From a virus: a stretch of 40,726 bases of DNA. Of this stretch, positions 32,847-40,720 are shown in pieces (positions within the stretch are counted from its first letter, which is position 1; each line of letters opens with the position of its first letter). The notes under the pieces are model-generated. The model saw only the letters and a program-made list of their open reading frames with translations. It searched no databases and was not told the DNA's origin. The DNA lies in IMG/VR virus record IMGVR_UViG_3300028393_000140, positions 1-40,726 of that record; one strand, given 5' to 3'. The position numbers and the translations under genes are program-made.

Positions 32847-34232
32847 ATGGCTAACACACTTGTCCTGCTTGAAAAAGTAACAGTCGGAGCTGCTGGCGCA
32901 GCCAGCGTTACCTTCTCCAACATTCCCCAGACTGGGTATAACGATTTAGTTATTAAAGTATCTGCAAGAGATACAACTACTGCTTATGCTTCTTCGGCTG
33001 GTATTTCTTGGCAAGTGCAATTTAATGGTTTAACTACAAATCTTACTGGCCGTTACATTTTTGCTGGTGGTAGTGGAACGCCATCATCAGGTACAGATGC
33101 TTCCAACATCTATGGTTCTAACTCAACTGGTTTAGATACTGCCAGCACATTTGGTAATGGTGAAATTTACATACCCAATTACACTTCAAGCAATTACAAA
33201 TCTATGAGCATTGACGCTGTTTCGGAAACTAACGCAACAGCAGCAGGTTCTCGACTTAACGCTGGTCTATGGTCAGCAACAGCAACAATTACTTCTGTTA
33301 AGATTCTTGCTTATTCAGCCTTTGCCCAATACTCAACCTTCTCCCTCTACGGCGTATCCAATGTCAGCACCACACCACTTGTTGCCCCTAAAGCAACAGG
33401 CGGTGACATTATCCAGACTGACGGTACTTACTGGTATCACGCCTTTATTAACTCAGGATCATTCACTCCTGCTACTCCATTAAATTGTGACATTCTTGTT
33501 GTTGCTGGTGGCGGCGGAGGTGGATTTGATACCAATGGTTCTGCGGGCGGCGGTGGAGCGGGTGGATTATTAGGATTTAATTCTCAAGTTGTTGCCGCAT
33601 CTGCTCAAACAATAACTGTTGGCGCAGGTGGTGCGGGAAGCAGTAGTAGTTCTAACGGAACAAATGGAGTGGATTCACAATTTGCTGCTTTAACCTTAGT
33701 TAAAGGTGGTGGTGGAGGTTCATCTCGACAAAATGCTTCAAGCGGTGGATCGGGCGGTGGTACAGGTGATGGCAGTAACGGTACACAATGGACGCCTGGT
33801 TCTCCAACATCAGGTCAAGGTTATGCAGGTGGTTACGCGGCTTTGATTCAATTAAGTGCAGGTGGCGGTGGAGGTGCAACTGCGGCTGGTGGTAATGCGG
33901 CATCTAACAACGGTGGAGCAGGTGGCGCAGGTTCATCAACTTATTCATCGTGGGGTAGTGCAACTTCTACTGGGCAAAATGTAAGCGGCACTTATTATTA
34001 TGCGGGAGGCGGCGGCGGCGCTGCTTATTATTCATCAGGCACTCTTGGTGCAGGTGGAAATGGCGGCGGAGGTGCTGGCGCTAAAGCATCTGTAACAGCA
34101 ACAACAACAGGAACGCCGAATACAGGCGGAGGCGGAGGCGGAGGCGGCACAGCAGTTGGGCAAACTACAGGTTCTCAATTTTATGGCGGCGCTGGCGGCT
34201 CAGGCATTGTTATAGTTAGATACACAGTCTAA
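32847..34232 (+). CDS. Tail fibre adhesin, paralogue 3 of 3 fused to a glycine-rich domain
   Basis: A 461 aa protein. Residues 1-168 repeat the domain of the two preceding genes (ASVTFSNIPQTGYNDLVIKV to STFSLYGVS). Residues 200-461 form a glycine-rich domain with many runs of four to eight glycines, ending GGSGIVIVRYTV. This type is seen in phage adhesins, where polyglycine sheets carry variable loops that bind the receptor. Likely the host-range determinant. Confidence 0.72.
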   Translation: MANTLVLLEKVTVGAAGAASVTFSNIPQTGYNDLVIKVSARDTTTAYASSAGISWQVQFNGLTTNLTGRYIFAGGSGTPSSGTDASNIYGSNSTGLDTASTFGNGEIYIPNYTSSNYKSMSIDAVSETNATAAGSRLNAGLWSATATITSVKILAYSAFAQYSTFSLYGVSNVSTTPLVAPKATGGDIIQTDGTYWYHAFINSGSFTPATPLNCDILVVAGGGGGGFDTNGSAGGGGAGGLLGFNSQVVAASAQTITVGAGGAGSSSSSNGTNGVDSQFAALTLVKGGGGGSSRQNASSGGSGGGTGDGSNGTQWTPGSPTSGQGYAGGYAALIQLSAGGGGGATAAGGNAASNNGGAGGAGSSTYSSWGSATSTGQNVSGTYYYAGGGGGAAYYSSGTLGAGGNGGGGAGAKASVTATTTGTPNTGGGGGGGGTAVGQTTGSQFYGGAGGSGIVIVRYTV

Positions 34233-34243
34233 GGAGAAATAAA

Positions 34244-34543
34244 ATCGCACATTTCGCAGAGATAGATTCAAACAACATAGTCACCCGCGTACTTGTCGTG
34301 GCAAACGAGCAAGAGCATCGCGGTCAAGACTTCCTAGCCAATGACCTTGGCTTAGGCGGTAACTGGATTCAAACCAGTTACAACGCTAACTTCCGTAAGC
34401 ACTATGCAGGAATTGGAATGTCTTATGATGCATCACTAGATGCTTTCATTCCGCCTAAGTGCCACGATAGCGCAACACTTAATACTGAAACTTGCTTATG
34501 GGATTGCCCTGATGCAAGTCACGTCATAATCCAAGGAGAATAA
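34244..34543 (+). CDS. Tail-associated protein with apparent ATC start
   Basis: A 99 aa protein. The frame reads (I/M)AHFAEIDSNNIVTRVLVV from an ATC codon at 34244, placed exactly seven bases after AGGAG. The N-terminus AHFAEID is one I associate with a widespread small phage protein that normally starts MAHFAEID. The first canonical start is GTG 34298, which would cut off this conserved region. So the start is either a true ATC codon or a G-to-C change/error. The protein has a GNWIQTSYN motif and FIPPK, common in phage tail operons; function unknown. Confidence 0.72.
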   Translation: MAHFAEIDSNNIVTRVLVVANEQEHRGQDFLANDLGLGGNWIQTSYNANFRKHYAGIGMSYDASLDAFIPPKCHDSATLNTETCLWDCPDASHVIIQGE

Positions 34544-34545
34544 TA

Positions 34546-34779
34546 ATGTCAGATACACCACAGAAGTTGATCGTAGATGTTGAAAAAGGTACACACACCT
34601 ACGTTGACCTAACCCCTGCCGAGATTGCAGAACGCGATCAGATGGCAGCTCAGGCAGACCTAGATCGCGCAGAGCGCGAGGCTAAAGAACAGGCAGAAGC
34701 TGACGCTAAGTTAGCAGCGCAGGCTAAGTTGCAAGCACTGGGTCTAACTGGCGAAGAGATTGCCGCTATCACTAAGTAA
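34546..34779 (+). CDS. Small coiled-coil protein
   Basis: A 77 aa protein behind AAGGAG. Short N-terminal strand region, then a charged Ala/Glu/Gln helix (AEREAKEQAEADAKLAAQAK) and a LGLTGEEIAAI helix at the end, a pattern often found in tail-fibre chaperone or assembly proteins. Function unknown. Confidence 0.62.
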   Translation: MSDTPQKLIVDVEKGTHTYVDLTPAEIAERDQMAAQADLDRAEREAKEQAEADAKLAAQAKLQALGLTGEEIAAITK

Positions 34780-34852
34780 CTTTTACTTACTTGCTTTACC
34801 ACCTGAGTATGTGGCTAAACTGCTTACTTTTATTTCTACTGGAGGTTAATCA

Positions 34853-37033
34853 ATGGCTTATGGCAGTGACATCACCGAGGCAATTCCGGTAACACTTTCC
34901 AACCCAGTTGGTAATCAGAACTACAGCCTTACTGGTGTAGCTTATGACATTGCTATTGGCGGTAAGCCCTTCTTCCAAGATGCAGCAGATGACACTCCCT
35001 ATCGTCGAGTCACTGCTCAGTACCGTAAACAACAATTAGATACTACCCGTGAGCCTGGTGAGCAGACTCTTACTGGTTGGTGGCTTCGTTCTCAGTCAAC
35101 TTTTCACTTAGGTCAAGGTATTAAGTTCTTTGAGCCAGCACAAGATGAGACACTTCGTTACCAGTACACCTACTCCAAGGGTTGTAATGTGTGGGAAAAA
35201 GGTCAAGTAACCCTACTTAAGAGCCTTAATACAACTCACTACACCACCGGTAATCTTCAACCTAACAAGCGACCATTCCAAATTGCTCGCTCTATCCGCC
35301 CTAGCTGGACTGTTACTAACAAGGCACTTACTTCCAATGTGGCAACTCTTACTATTGGAACCCACCTACTTACTGTAGGTTCAACAGTCAACATAGATGG
35401 CATAGACGCTACCTTCAATGGCACTTATGTACTTACCGCAGTTGCTAGTACAACTATTAGTTATGCCAAGACCAACGTTAACGTTACCTCTGTTGCTTCA
35501 ACTGGCCTAGTAACCCAAGATTCTGTTCTTCTCTGGGATCAATACGATGGTGACAAGATTGACATAGGCGGTAAGTTAACACACTTTATTGATTACACAG
35601 CAGGTGTAGATGAGCCAGTTTATGCCATCTGCGATGATGGAACTTACGCCTACTGGATAACTAACAAAACAGCAGGTGGTGCTAATAAGATCCACGTGTA
35701 CAAGAAGCCTCTTACTGGAGATGTAACTACCACTGATACTTTGATGTTTACCGCTACAGGCATTGTGGCAACTAACGCAGTAATTGAGTTCACTAAAGAA
35801 CGCTTGGTTATGGCAGTTAATAACTCAGTTTATGAGTTTGCAACTACTGCCTCTGCCCTGCCTACTGCTGTTTATAGCCATCCAAATACTAGCTTTATCT
35901 ATACTAGTATTACTTCAAGTGGAGCAGCCATCTACCTTGCAGGATACAATGGTATCCAATCTACTATTCAAAAGTTTACCCTGACAAGCAACGGTTCTAT
36001 GCCAGTACTTACCAGTGCTATCACCGCAGCAGAACTTCCAGTAGGTGAAATTGTTTACAAGGTTTATTACTATCTTGGCTTTATGGCTATCGCTACAAGC
36101 CTTGGTGTACGCATTGCAGATGTGTCAGTCACTGATGGATCTATCTCCTACGGCCCATTACTATTTGAATCAGAGCAACCTGTCTATGACGTTGCCGGAT
36201 ACGACAAGTATCTTTGGTGTGCCACTAACGTAGATGGCAACCCTGGCGTAACCCGTATAAACCTAGGTCAACAAGTGGGAACTAACCTAGTCTTTTCCTA
36301 CGCTTGGGATCTTTACGACCCAAGCCTGACTGGGTTCACTACAACTTCTTGCGCTTTTGTTGGTAATACTAATCGCTTATTATTTTGCACAGCAAACAAT
36401 GGTGTGTCTAATGGAAGCATTTACATTGAATCTGCAACCAATCTAATCCCTACTGGTATCTTGCACACAGGCTACATTCGATACAACACACTTGAATACA
36501 AGTTGTTTAAGTACATTAATCCTCGCTTTGATACAACCGATGGTGGTATGAACATTCTCTCGGTAGATCAACTGGGTAATGAATACACTATTGGTAGTTT
36601 CCCACAAGGCTCTGAAGTGGGTCAAGTGGGTATTTCATACCCTTCCCAAGCTCAGCAGTTTATGGGATTTGAATTTACCTTTACTCGCTCTACTACTGAT
36701 GCCACTAAGGGTCCAACTTTTACTGGTTATCAAGTCAAGGTATTGCCAGCAGTTCCTCGTCAACGCCTAATCCAGTATCCACTTTCTTGCTATGACAGTG
36801 AGAGCGATAAGTTTGGTAACAAGGCAGGCTATGAAGGATCATCTTATGATCGCTTGACTGCACTTGAAGCGGTTGAATCTAATGGTGACACTATCAAGAT
36901 TGAGGACTTCCGTACTGGTGAGTCCTATACCGGAATTATTGAAGAGATTGACTTCATCAATAAGACCCCTACCGATAAACGCTTTAGTGGTTTTGGTGGA
37001 ATGTTGCTCGTCACTATCCGTTCAATGAGTTAG
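34853..37033 (+). CDS. Large tail protein (tail-needle/nozzle or receptor-binding candidate)
   Basis: A 726 aa beta-rich protein behind GGAGG. Near residues 160-220 it has an Ig-like module (ATFNGTYVLTAVASTTISYA) similar to one in the collagen-like fibre. The centre has repeated strand pairs resembling a beta-propeller (VDEPVYAICDDGTYAYWIT, EQPVYDVAGYDKYLWCAT). The C-terminus is globular. Its size, late position and propeller-like centre fit a tail nozzle of a short-tailed phage. No catalytic motif is seen. Confidence 0.6.
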   Translation: MAYGSDITEAIPVTLSNPVGNQNYSLTGVAYDIAIGGKPFFQDAADDTPYRRVTAQYRKQQLDTTREPGEQTLTGWWLRSQSTFHLGQGIKFFEPAQDETLRYQYTYSKGCNVWEKGQVTLLKSLNTTHYTTGNLQPNKRPFQIARSIRPSWTVTNKALTSNVATLTIGTHLLTVGSTVNIDGIDATFNGTYVLTAVASTTISYAKTNVNVTSVASTGLVTQDSVLLWDQYDGDKIDIGGKLTHFIDYTAGVDEPVYAICDDGTYAYWITNKTAGGANKIHVYKKPLTGDVTTTDTLMFTATGIVATNAVIEFTKERLVMAVNNSVYEFATTASALPTAVYSHPNTSFIYTSITSSGAAIYLAGYNGIQSTIQKFTLTSNGSMPVLTSAITAAELPVGEIVYKVYYYLGFMAIATSLGVRIADVSVTDGSISYGPLLFESEQPVYDVAGYDKYLWCATNVDGNPGVTRINLGQQVGTNLVFSYAWDLYDPSLTGFTTTSCAFVGNTNRLLFCTANNGVSNGSIYIESATNLIPTGILHTGYIRYNTLEYKLFKYINPRFDTTDGGMNILSVDQLGNEYTIGSFPQGSEVGQVGISYPSQAQQFMGFEFTFTRSTTDATKGPTFTGYQVKVLPAVPRQRLIQYPLSCYDSESDKFGNKAGYEGSSYDRLTALEAVESNGDTIKIEDFRTGESYTGIIEEIDFINKTPTDKRFSGFGGMLLVTIRSMS

Positions 37034-37045
37034 GAACCTATTGTA

Positions 37046-37315
37046 ATGAATCCGACAGACTGGTCAGGCATTGTTTATGCCTATTTCTTTGTAGGTACAG
37101 CAAGCCTTTACGGAGTATGGCGGGCCTTTCATCACGCAATGGTTACTGTTATTGCTCAAGCCAATGAAGAGATTTGCTCTCGATTAACTCGTATTGAGTA
37201 TCAGCTCTATAACAATGGTGGCGAGTCTATGAAAGATGCAGTAGATCGCATTGAAAAAGATGTTATTGAGTTACGGATTAACCAAGCTGCTATTCAAACT
37301 AAGTTGGAAATGTAA
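37046..37315 (+). CDS. Membrane protein with coiled coil (lysis cassette)
   Basis: An 89 aa protein: one hydrophobic helix at residues 8-30 (GIVYAYFFVGTASLYGVWRAF) and a charged coiled coil (SRLTRIEYQLY, VDRIEKDVIELRINQAA). It is coupled by TAATG to the endolysin gene. The layout fits a holin accessory, antiholin or DUF2746-like membrane protein. Which is not decided by sequence. Confidence 0.6.
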   Translation: MNPTDWSGIVYAYFFVGTASLYGVWRAFHHAMVTVIAQANEEICSRLTRIEYQLYNNGGESMKDAVDRIEKDVIELRINQAAIQTKLEM

Positions 37316-37812
37316 TGGGAATCAGAGAAGATTTTGTAGCCAAGGCTAGAGCTGAAATAGGCACAGTTGAGGGCGAGAATAATGACACCAAGTACGGAGT
37401 CTTTACCAAGAAGAACCACCTGCCTTGGTGCGGCAGCTTTATTATGTGGTGCGCCCACGAGGTGGGCTTTAAGGCTATGCCTGATGTGGTCTACACACCA
37501 GCAGGGGTAGCAAAGTTTCAAGGCACTGGTGCTTGGTCTGCTGCTAATAGCGCCAAGCCACAACCAGGGGACATAGTGTTCTTTGATTTCCCAGGTGGAG
37601 AAAATGTAGATCACGTGGGAATTGTAGTAAAAGATAATCTTGACGGCACCGTTGTTACCGTTGAGGGCAACACCTCACCAGATAAGAAACCTAATGGATC
37701 ACAGTCCAATGGGGGAGAAGTCTGTATGAAGGTACGAGCCTACAAGAAAGACAACACTCGCAAACTTCCGCTATTCGTAGTGGGATTTGGCAAACCGAAA
37801 TGGAGCAAGTAA
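37315..37812 (+). CDS. CHAP-domain endolysin
   Basis: A 165 aa peptidoglycan hydrolase. The CHAP domain spans almost the whole protein: catalytic Cys39 in LPWCGSFIMWC, His100 in DHVGIV and an acidic/Asn position in VEGNTS (117-121). CHAP enzymes cut amide or endopeptide bonds of peptidoglycan. No separate wall-binding domain is present. It is flanked by membrane-protein genes, a standard lysis cassette. Confidence 0.87.
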   Translation: MGIREDFVAKARAEIGTVEGENNDTKYGVFTKKNHLPWCGSFIMWCAHEVGFKAMPDVVYTPAGVAKFQGTGAWSAANSAKPQPGDIVFFDFPGGENVDHVGIVVKDNLDGTVVTVEGNTSPDKKPNGSQSNGGEVCMKVRAYKKDNTRKLPLFVVGFGKPKWSK

Positions 37813-38006
37813 TGGATAGCAAGATGAAAGAACAAATGACCAGCATTGCTGGTACTTATGGTCGAGCATTTGTAACCGGTGCTGTAACTGCTTTTACCTT
37901 GGGTAAGACTAGCCCTAGTGACATTTTGAAAGCTGGCATCGCAGCAATTATCCCAGTGCTTTTGCGTTGGGCCAATCCAAAGGATTCCTTCCCAAAGAAG
38001 GGTTAA
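37812..38006 (+). CDS. Holin-like small membrane protein
   Basis: A 64 aa protein from ATG 37812 (TAATG with the endolysin stop, GGAG seven bases upstream); ATG 37800 is an in-frame alternative. Two moderately hydrophobic stretches (FVTGAVTAFTLG and ILKAGIAAIIPVLLRWA) and a basic tail resemble a two-span holin. Last gene of the late operon. Confidence 0.65.
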   Translation: MDSKMKEQMTSIAGTYGRAFVTGAVTAFTLGKTSPSDILKAGIAAIIPVLLRWANPKDSFPKKG

Positions 38007-38028
38007 CCTGAAAACGCTGCGAGGCGGT

Positions 38029-38069
38029 AGCCCCCTGCTCCTTAATTGGAGTGGGGGGCTCTATTTTTT
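38029..38069 (+). terminator. Strong intrinsic terminator of the late operon
   Basis: A 13-base-pair stem (38029-38041 with 38048-38060, two G-U pairs) with loop TTAATT, then T6 at 38064-38069. It lies 23 bases after the last late gene. Its tail overlaps the stop of the opposing gene at 38068, so the hairpin may serve both directions. Confidence 0.88.
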
Positions 38070-38301
38070 ATGCCAAAAATTCGGGGTTATCAGCAGGACA
38101 GGGAACTTGTACTAGGTTCCCGCAACTGACGCAGGTGGCATCTAAGAACCACCAGGCTATGTCATACTCTTCAAACTGCACTATTACGTTGAACATAGTG
38201 GAGCCACAGGCGCAAACGTGGGTGGGTCCCATAAAGCGTAGGTCGGAAACATACTTACTAGGTAGCTTGTTTTTTAACAGGGTTGGTAGACGGAAACGCA
38301 C
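38068..38301 (-). CDS. Zinc-ribbon protein, lone leftward gene
   Basis: A 77 aa protein from GTG 38301 with GAGAGG nine bases upstream. The pair CAC (30-32) and CVSC (57-60) form a zinc ribbon around a beta-rich core (MFNVIVQFEEYDIAWWFL). ATG 38232 is a shorter alternative start. It is transcribed alone from its own promoter (38362-38390), unlike every other gene here, so it may be expressed at a distinct time. Function unknown. Confidence 0.75.
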   Translation of the reverse strand: MRFRLPTLLKNKLPSKYVSDLRFMGPTHVCACGSTMFNVIVQFEEYDIAWWFLDATCVSCGNLVQVPCPADNPEFLA

Positions 38302-38316
38302 AGTCTGCTACCTCTC

Positions 38317-38337
38317 CACAGCCCGTCGAGGGCTGTG
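38317..38337. promoter_or_regulatory. Perfect eight-base-pair hairpin in the leader of the leftward gene
   Basis: CACAGCCC/GGGCTGTG with loop GTCGA, lying between the predicted leftward start site (about 38355) and the GTG at 38301. There is no T-run. It could stabilise the leader, block the ribosome site or serve as an operator. Confidence 0.5.
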
Positions 38338-38361
38338 CCGTTAACTCGCCTTACGGCTCGT

Positions 38362-38390
38362 ATTGTAACGACACCAACAGCACTAGTAAA
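38362..38390 (-). promoter_or_regulatory. Leftward sigma-70-type promoter
   Basis: On the minus strand TTTACT (38390-38385) and TACAAT (38367-38362) are separated by exactly 17 bases. The start would be near 38355, giving a leader of about 54 bases that includes the hairpin at 38317-38337. Confidence 0.62.
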
Positions 38391-38414
38391 GGAATAAGGC
38401 ACTCACGGCGTGTC

Positions 38415-38433
38415 GCGTGTTACACTTCACTAA
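38415..38433 (+). promoter_or_regulatory. Rightward early promoter, probably leaderless
   Basis: TACACT at 38421-38426 is directly preceded by TGT (an extended -10). Six bases separate it from the ATG at 38433. Initiation at the usual distance would fall on the A of the ATG, giving a leaderless mRNA, a common mode in actinobacteria. No good -35 box or ribosome site is visible. Confidence 0.55.
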
Positions 38434-39002
38434 TGACAACACTCACTGGTATCCAAGGTAACGGCTTTGTTGTACTCGCCGCAGATTCACAGATCACAGA
38501 AGATAACCTTCGGACGATCTCTAGTAGCACTCCCAAGATTGTCACACGTGGCAAGTATGTTATTGGGATAGTGGGAGATACCCGCCCAGGTGACATCTTG
38601 AGCTACAACTGGAATCCGCCAGTGTATAAAGGTGAAGATCCTATTCAATTTATGGGAAAGAAAGTAGTGCCTAGTATTATCACCGCTTTTAATCAGAACA
38701 ACTACACGTGGGGTACCAGTGATAAAGATTCAGGTTTTGATTACCTGATCGCTTTTAACGGCAACCTCTTTCACATTGCCTGCGATATGTCCTTTATCCA
38801 AGCAGATCACGGTCTCTATGGTCTAGGTACCGGTGGTCAGTTTGCTATGGGTTATCTCTGGGCTATGAAGGACTCCAGCTATGAGTACGAGTGGGACATT
38901 GACTCCTCTAAGTCTTTCGCCACCGATTCAATTAAATGTGCCAGCATACTTGACACCAATACTGGACTGCCTGTACAACTGGTTACTCAGGAGAGGAACT
39001 GA
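38433..39002 (+). CDS. Proteasome beta-subunit/HslV-like Ntn peptidase
   Basis: A 189 aa protein starting MTTLTGIQGNGFVVLAAD. After removal of Met the first residue is Thr, the nucleophile of proteasome-type threonine peptidases. Asp17 falls exactly at the proteasome position, Lys34 is one place from the canonical Lys33, and a GLGTGGQFAMGYLWA segment near residue 130 corresponds to the conserved GSG region before the last helix. There is no long propeptide, as in HslV. ATG 38433 is chosen over the upstream in-frame ATG 38283 because homology begins here and the promoter sits just upstream. First gene of the early operon. It may degrade host or phage proteins, alone or with host regulatory ATPases. 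Confidence 0.82.
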   Translation: MTTLTGIQGNGFVVLAADSQITEDNLRTISSSTPKIVTRGKYVIGIVGDTRPGDILSYNWNPPVYKGEDPIQFMGKKVVPSIITAFNQNNYTWGTSDKDSGFDYLIAFNGNLFHIACDMSFIQADHGLYGLGTGGQFAMGYLWAMKDSSYEYEWDIDSSKSFATDSIKCASILDTNTGLPVQLVTQERN

Positions 39003-39003
39003 A

Positions 39004-39156
39004 ATGGAAAAGACCGTAGCAATACAAATGCAAGAATTACTTGCAAGAATTGAAGATGAAGTAAGCATTATGAAGCGTGGCGATAATGATTGCTGCCACA
39101 ATTACGAACGCAGATTGTTAGATGTTCTTGACTTTGAGAAGTCTAAAATCAAATGA
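39004..39156 (+). CDS. Small charged helical protein, unknown
   Basis: A 50 aa ORF behind GAGAGG, one base after the peptidase stop. Helical, with a CC pair in the middle (NDCCHNYERRLLDVL). It overlaps the nuclease gene by four bases. Function unknown; its pairing with the peptidase gene might mean an adaptor or inhibitor, which is speculation. Confidence 0.58.
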   Translation: MEKTVAIQMQELLARIEDEVSIMKRGDNDCCHNYERRLLDVLDFEKSKIK

Positions 39157-40103
39157 AAGAATTACTTATACAGATCCTTCGAGATAAAGATGCTTCTCGT
39201 TCTCGTAGTACACAAACCCAAGTGGGTCCATCAGAATTAGGCGGCTGTCGTCGTAAGGTCTGGTATCGGTTGAACGATCAACCAGAGACTAACGACAATG
39301 AGTTAAAGCTCGCTGCCATTATGGGAACAGCGATCCACGCTGAGATAGAAAAAGCCTTAGCCATAGCCGATCCTAGCGGGGAGAAGTATATGGTTGAGAC
39401 AGAGGTTGAATACGGCGATATGAAAGCCCACATTGACCTCTACATCCCAGAAACTGGTGACGTAGTTGACTGGAAAACTGTAAAGGTGAAGAACCTTTCC
39501 TATTTTCCAAGTCAGCAACAGCGTTGGCAGGTTCAGGTCTATGGCTACTTGCTTGAAAAATCGGGGAAGGGGAAGCCTCGAAACGTCAATCTTGTAGCCA
39601 TAGCCAGGGATGGCGATGAACGAGATGTAAGGGTTCACTCTGAACCTTATGATCCCGTGATGGCACAGCAAGCCTTAGACTGGTTAGCTGCTATTAAAGA
39701 TTCCAACGAGGTACCTGAGCCAGAACGCGAAGCAAGTTTTTGCCAGCACTATTGCAAATACTATGACGTTACTGGTGAGATGGGATGCGTTGGTCTAAAA
39801 AAAGGTCGTACCGGTAGCGTAGAGTTACCGGTGATTGAAGATGCTGAGGTGGATAAGAACGCCTTGTTGTATCTGCAATTAGATCAAGAGATAAAACTCT
39901 TAACGAACCAGCGCGACGGTTTGAAAGAAGCGTTAGCAGGTATCAAAGGAGTTACACCTACTGGAGTTTACGTTGATTGGATTCCAGTAGCAGGTCGCAA
40001 GACTATTGACACCGATGAAGTTGAGAAGGCTATGGGTGTCATACCCTACAAACAAGGAGAGGAATCTCAACGGATTTCTGTCAAATTAACTGGAGGAAAG
40101 TAA
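39153..40103 (+). CDS. Cas4/RecB-like PD-(D/E)xK exonuclease with Fe-S cysteines
   Basis: A 316 aa nuclease. VGPSELGGCRRKVWY carries Cys32. The active site is His62 (GTAIHAEIE), Asp95 (HIDLYIPE) and Asp106-x-Lys108 (VVDWKT), with a following QVQVYGYLL helix. Three more cysteines (197, 201, 212) complete a four-cysteine set as in Cas4/AddB-type iron-sulphur nucleases. It likely processes DNA ends during phage recombination or degrades host DNA. No CRISPR genes are nearby, so it is not part of a CRISPR system. The C-terminal 100 residues are helical and unassigned. Confidence 0.83.
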   Translation: MKELLIQILRDKDASRSRSTQTQVGPSELGGCRRKVWYRLNDQPETNDNELKLAAIMGTAIHAEIEKALAIADPSGEKYMVETEVEYGDMKAHIDLYIPETGDVVDWKTVKVKNLSYFPSQQQRWQVQVYGYLLEKSGKGKPRNVNLVAIARDGDERDVRVHSEPYDPVMAQQALDWLAAIKDSNEVPEPEREASFCQHYCKYYDVTGEMGCVGLKKGRTGSVELPVIEDAEVDKNALLYLQLDQEIKLLTNQRDGLKEALAGIKGVTPTGVYVDWIPVAGRKTIDTDEVEKAMGVIPYKQGEESQRISVKLTGGK

Positions 40104-40462
40104 TGGCTGCGAGTGAAAACACAGTGTTTCAGATTAACTTCAAAACTAATGCTGGCACACTAATTAACATTTACGCTAAGGATGCTCACGATCTTGAGGC
40201 GCACCTAGCTACGATTCAGGATGTATCAACGCTGATTAATAGCGTTAACACCACACTTAATGGAAGTTCAGTAGCGGCAACTAACGTTGCCTACGCTGAG
40301 GCAGCACTGGGTGCTGCACCTACCGGTGGAGATGCACCAACTTGTAAGCACGGTCCTATGACTTATCGAACTGGTCAGGGTGCAAAGGGTCCTTGGAAGG
40401 GTTGGATGTGTCCAGCTCCTAAAGGCGCGATAGATAAGTGTGACACCGTCTGGGTTAGATAA
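40103..40462 (+). CDS. Zinc-finger protein, possible single-strand DNA-binding role
   Basis: A 119 aa protein, TAATG-coupled to the nuclease. Beta-alpha N-terminal domain (VFQINFKTNAGTLINIYAKD), an Ala/Gly linker, and a C-terminal metal site: Cys81-x-His83, Cys103 and Cys113 around GPWKGWMCPAP. Aromatic and basic residues near the zinc site suit nucleic-acid binding. Function not established. Confidence 0.62.
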   Translation: MAASENTVFQINFKTNAGTLINIYAKDAHDLEAHLATIQDVSTLINSVNTTLNGSSVAATNVAYAEAALGAAPTGGDAPTCKHGPMTYRTGQGAKGPWKGWMCPAPKGAIDKCDTVWVR

Positions 40463-40465
40463 CCT

Positions 40466-40720
40466 ATGCGGGTCCCTTTGCAATTTGAGGAACCCTTATG
40501 TGCTGAGATCGGGATGGATGCTTTCTTTCCTGAAGTAACAGACACCAATAGGCAGCGAGTTGTTATCGTCGCTAAGCGAGTGTGTGGATCTTGTATCCAC
40601 CAAACTGAATGTGCTGAGTGGGCTATCGCCAACGAACAACACGGTATTTGGGGTGGACTAACTCCAATGGAACGCCGAACAATTCGTATAAGAAAAAAGA
40701 TGAAGTTTCCGGAGGGTTAA
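40466..40720 (+). CDS. whiB: WhiB-family Fe-S transcription factor
   Basis: An 84 aa protein with the WhiB signature: Cys12, Cys40-x2-Cys43 and Cys49 to hold a [4Fe-4S] cluster, the GIWGG turn (residues 60-64) that contacts sigma region 4, and a basic tail (RRTIRIRKKMK) for DNA binding. WhiB proteins are restricted to actinobacteria and their phages, so this marks the host group. It lies between the zinc protein and the helicase (at 197 after circularisation). Its ATG has no strong ribosome site; an inverted repeat GGTTA/TAACC sits just before it. Confidence 0.95.
   Translation: MRVPLQFEEPLCAEIGMDAFFPEVTDTNRQRVVIVAKRVCGSCIHQTECAEWAIANEQHGIWGGLTPMERRTIRIRKKMKFPEG

Noticed and set aside
38051-38344. 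97-codon rightward ORF after the late terminator
   Set aside because: Overlaps the leftward zinc-ribbon gene that has conserved cysteine pairs and its own promoter; it begins inside the terminator.
39153-40103. Cas4-like nuclease as a sign of a CRISPR system
   Set aside because: No repeat-spacer array and no other cas gene in the window. Stand-alone Cas4-like nucleases are common in phages.
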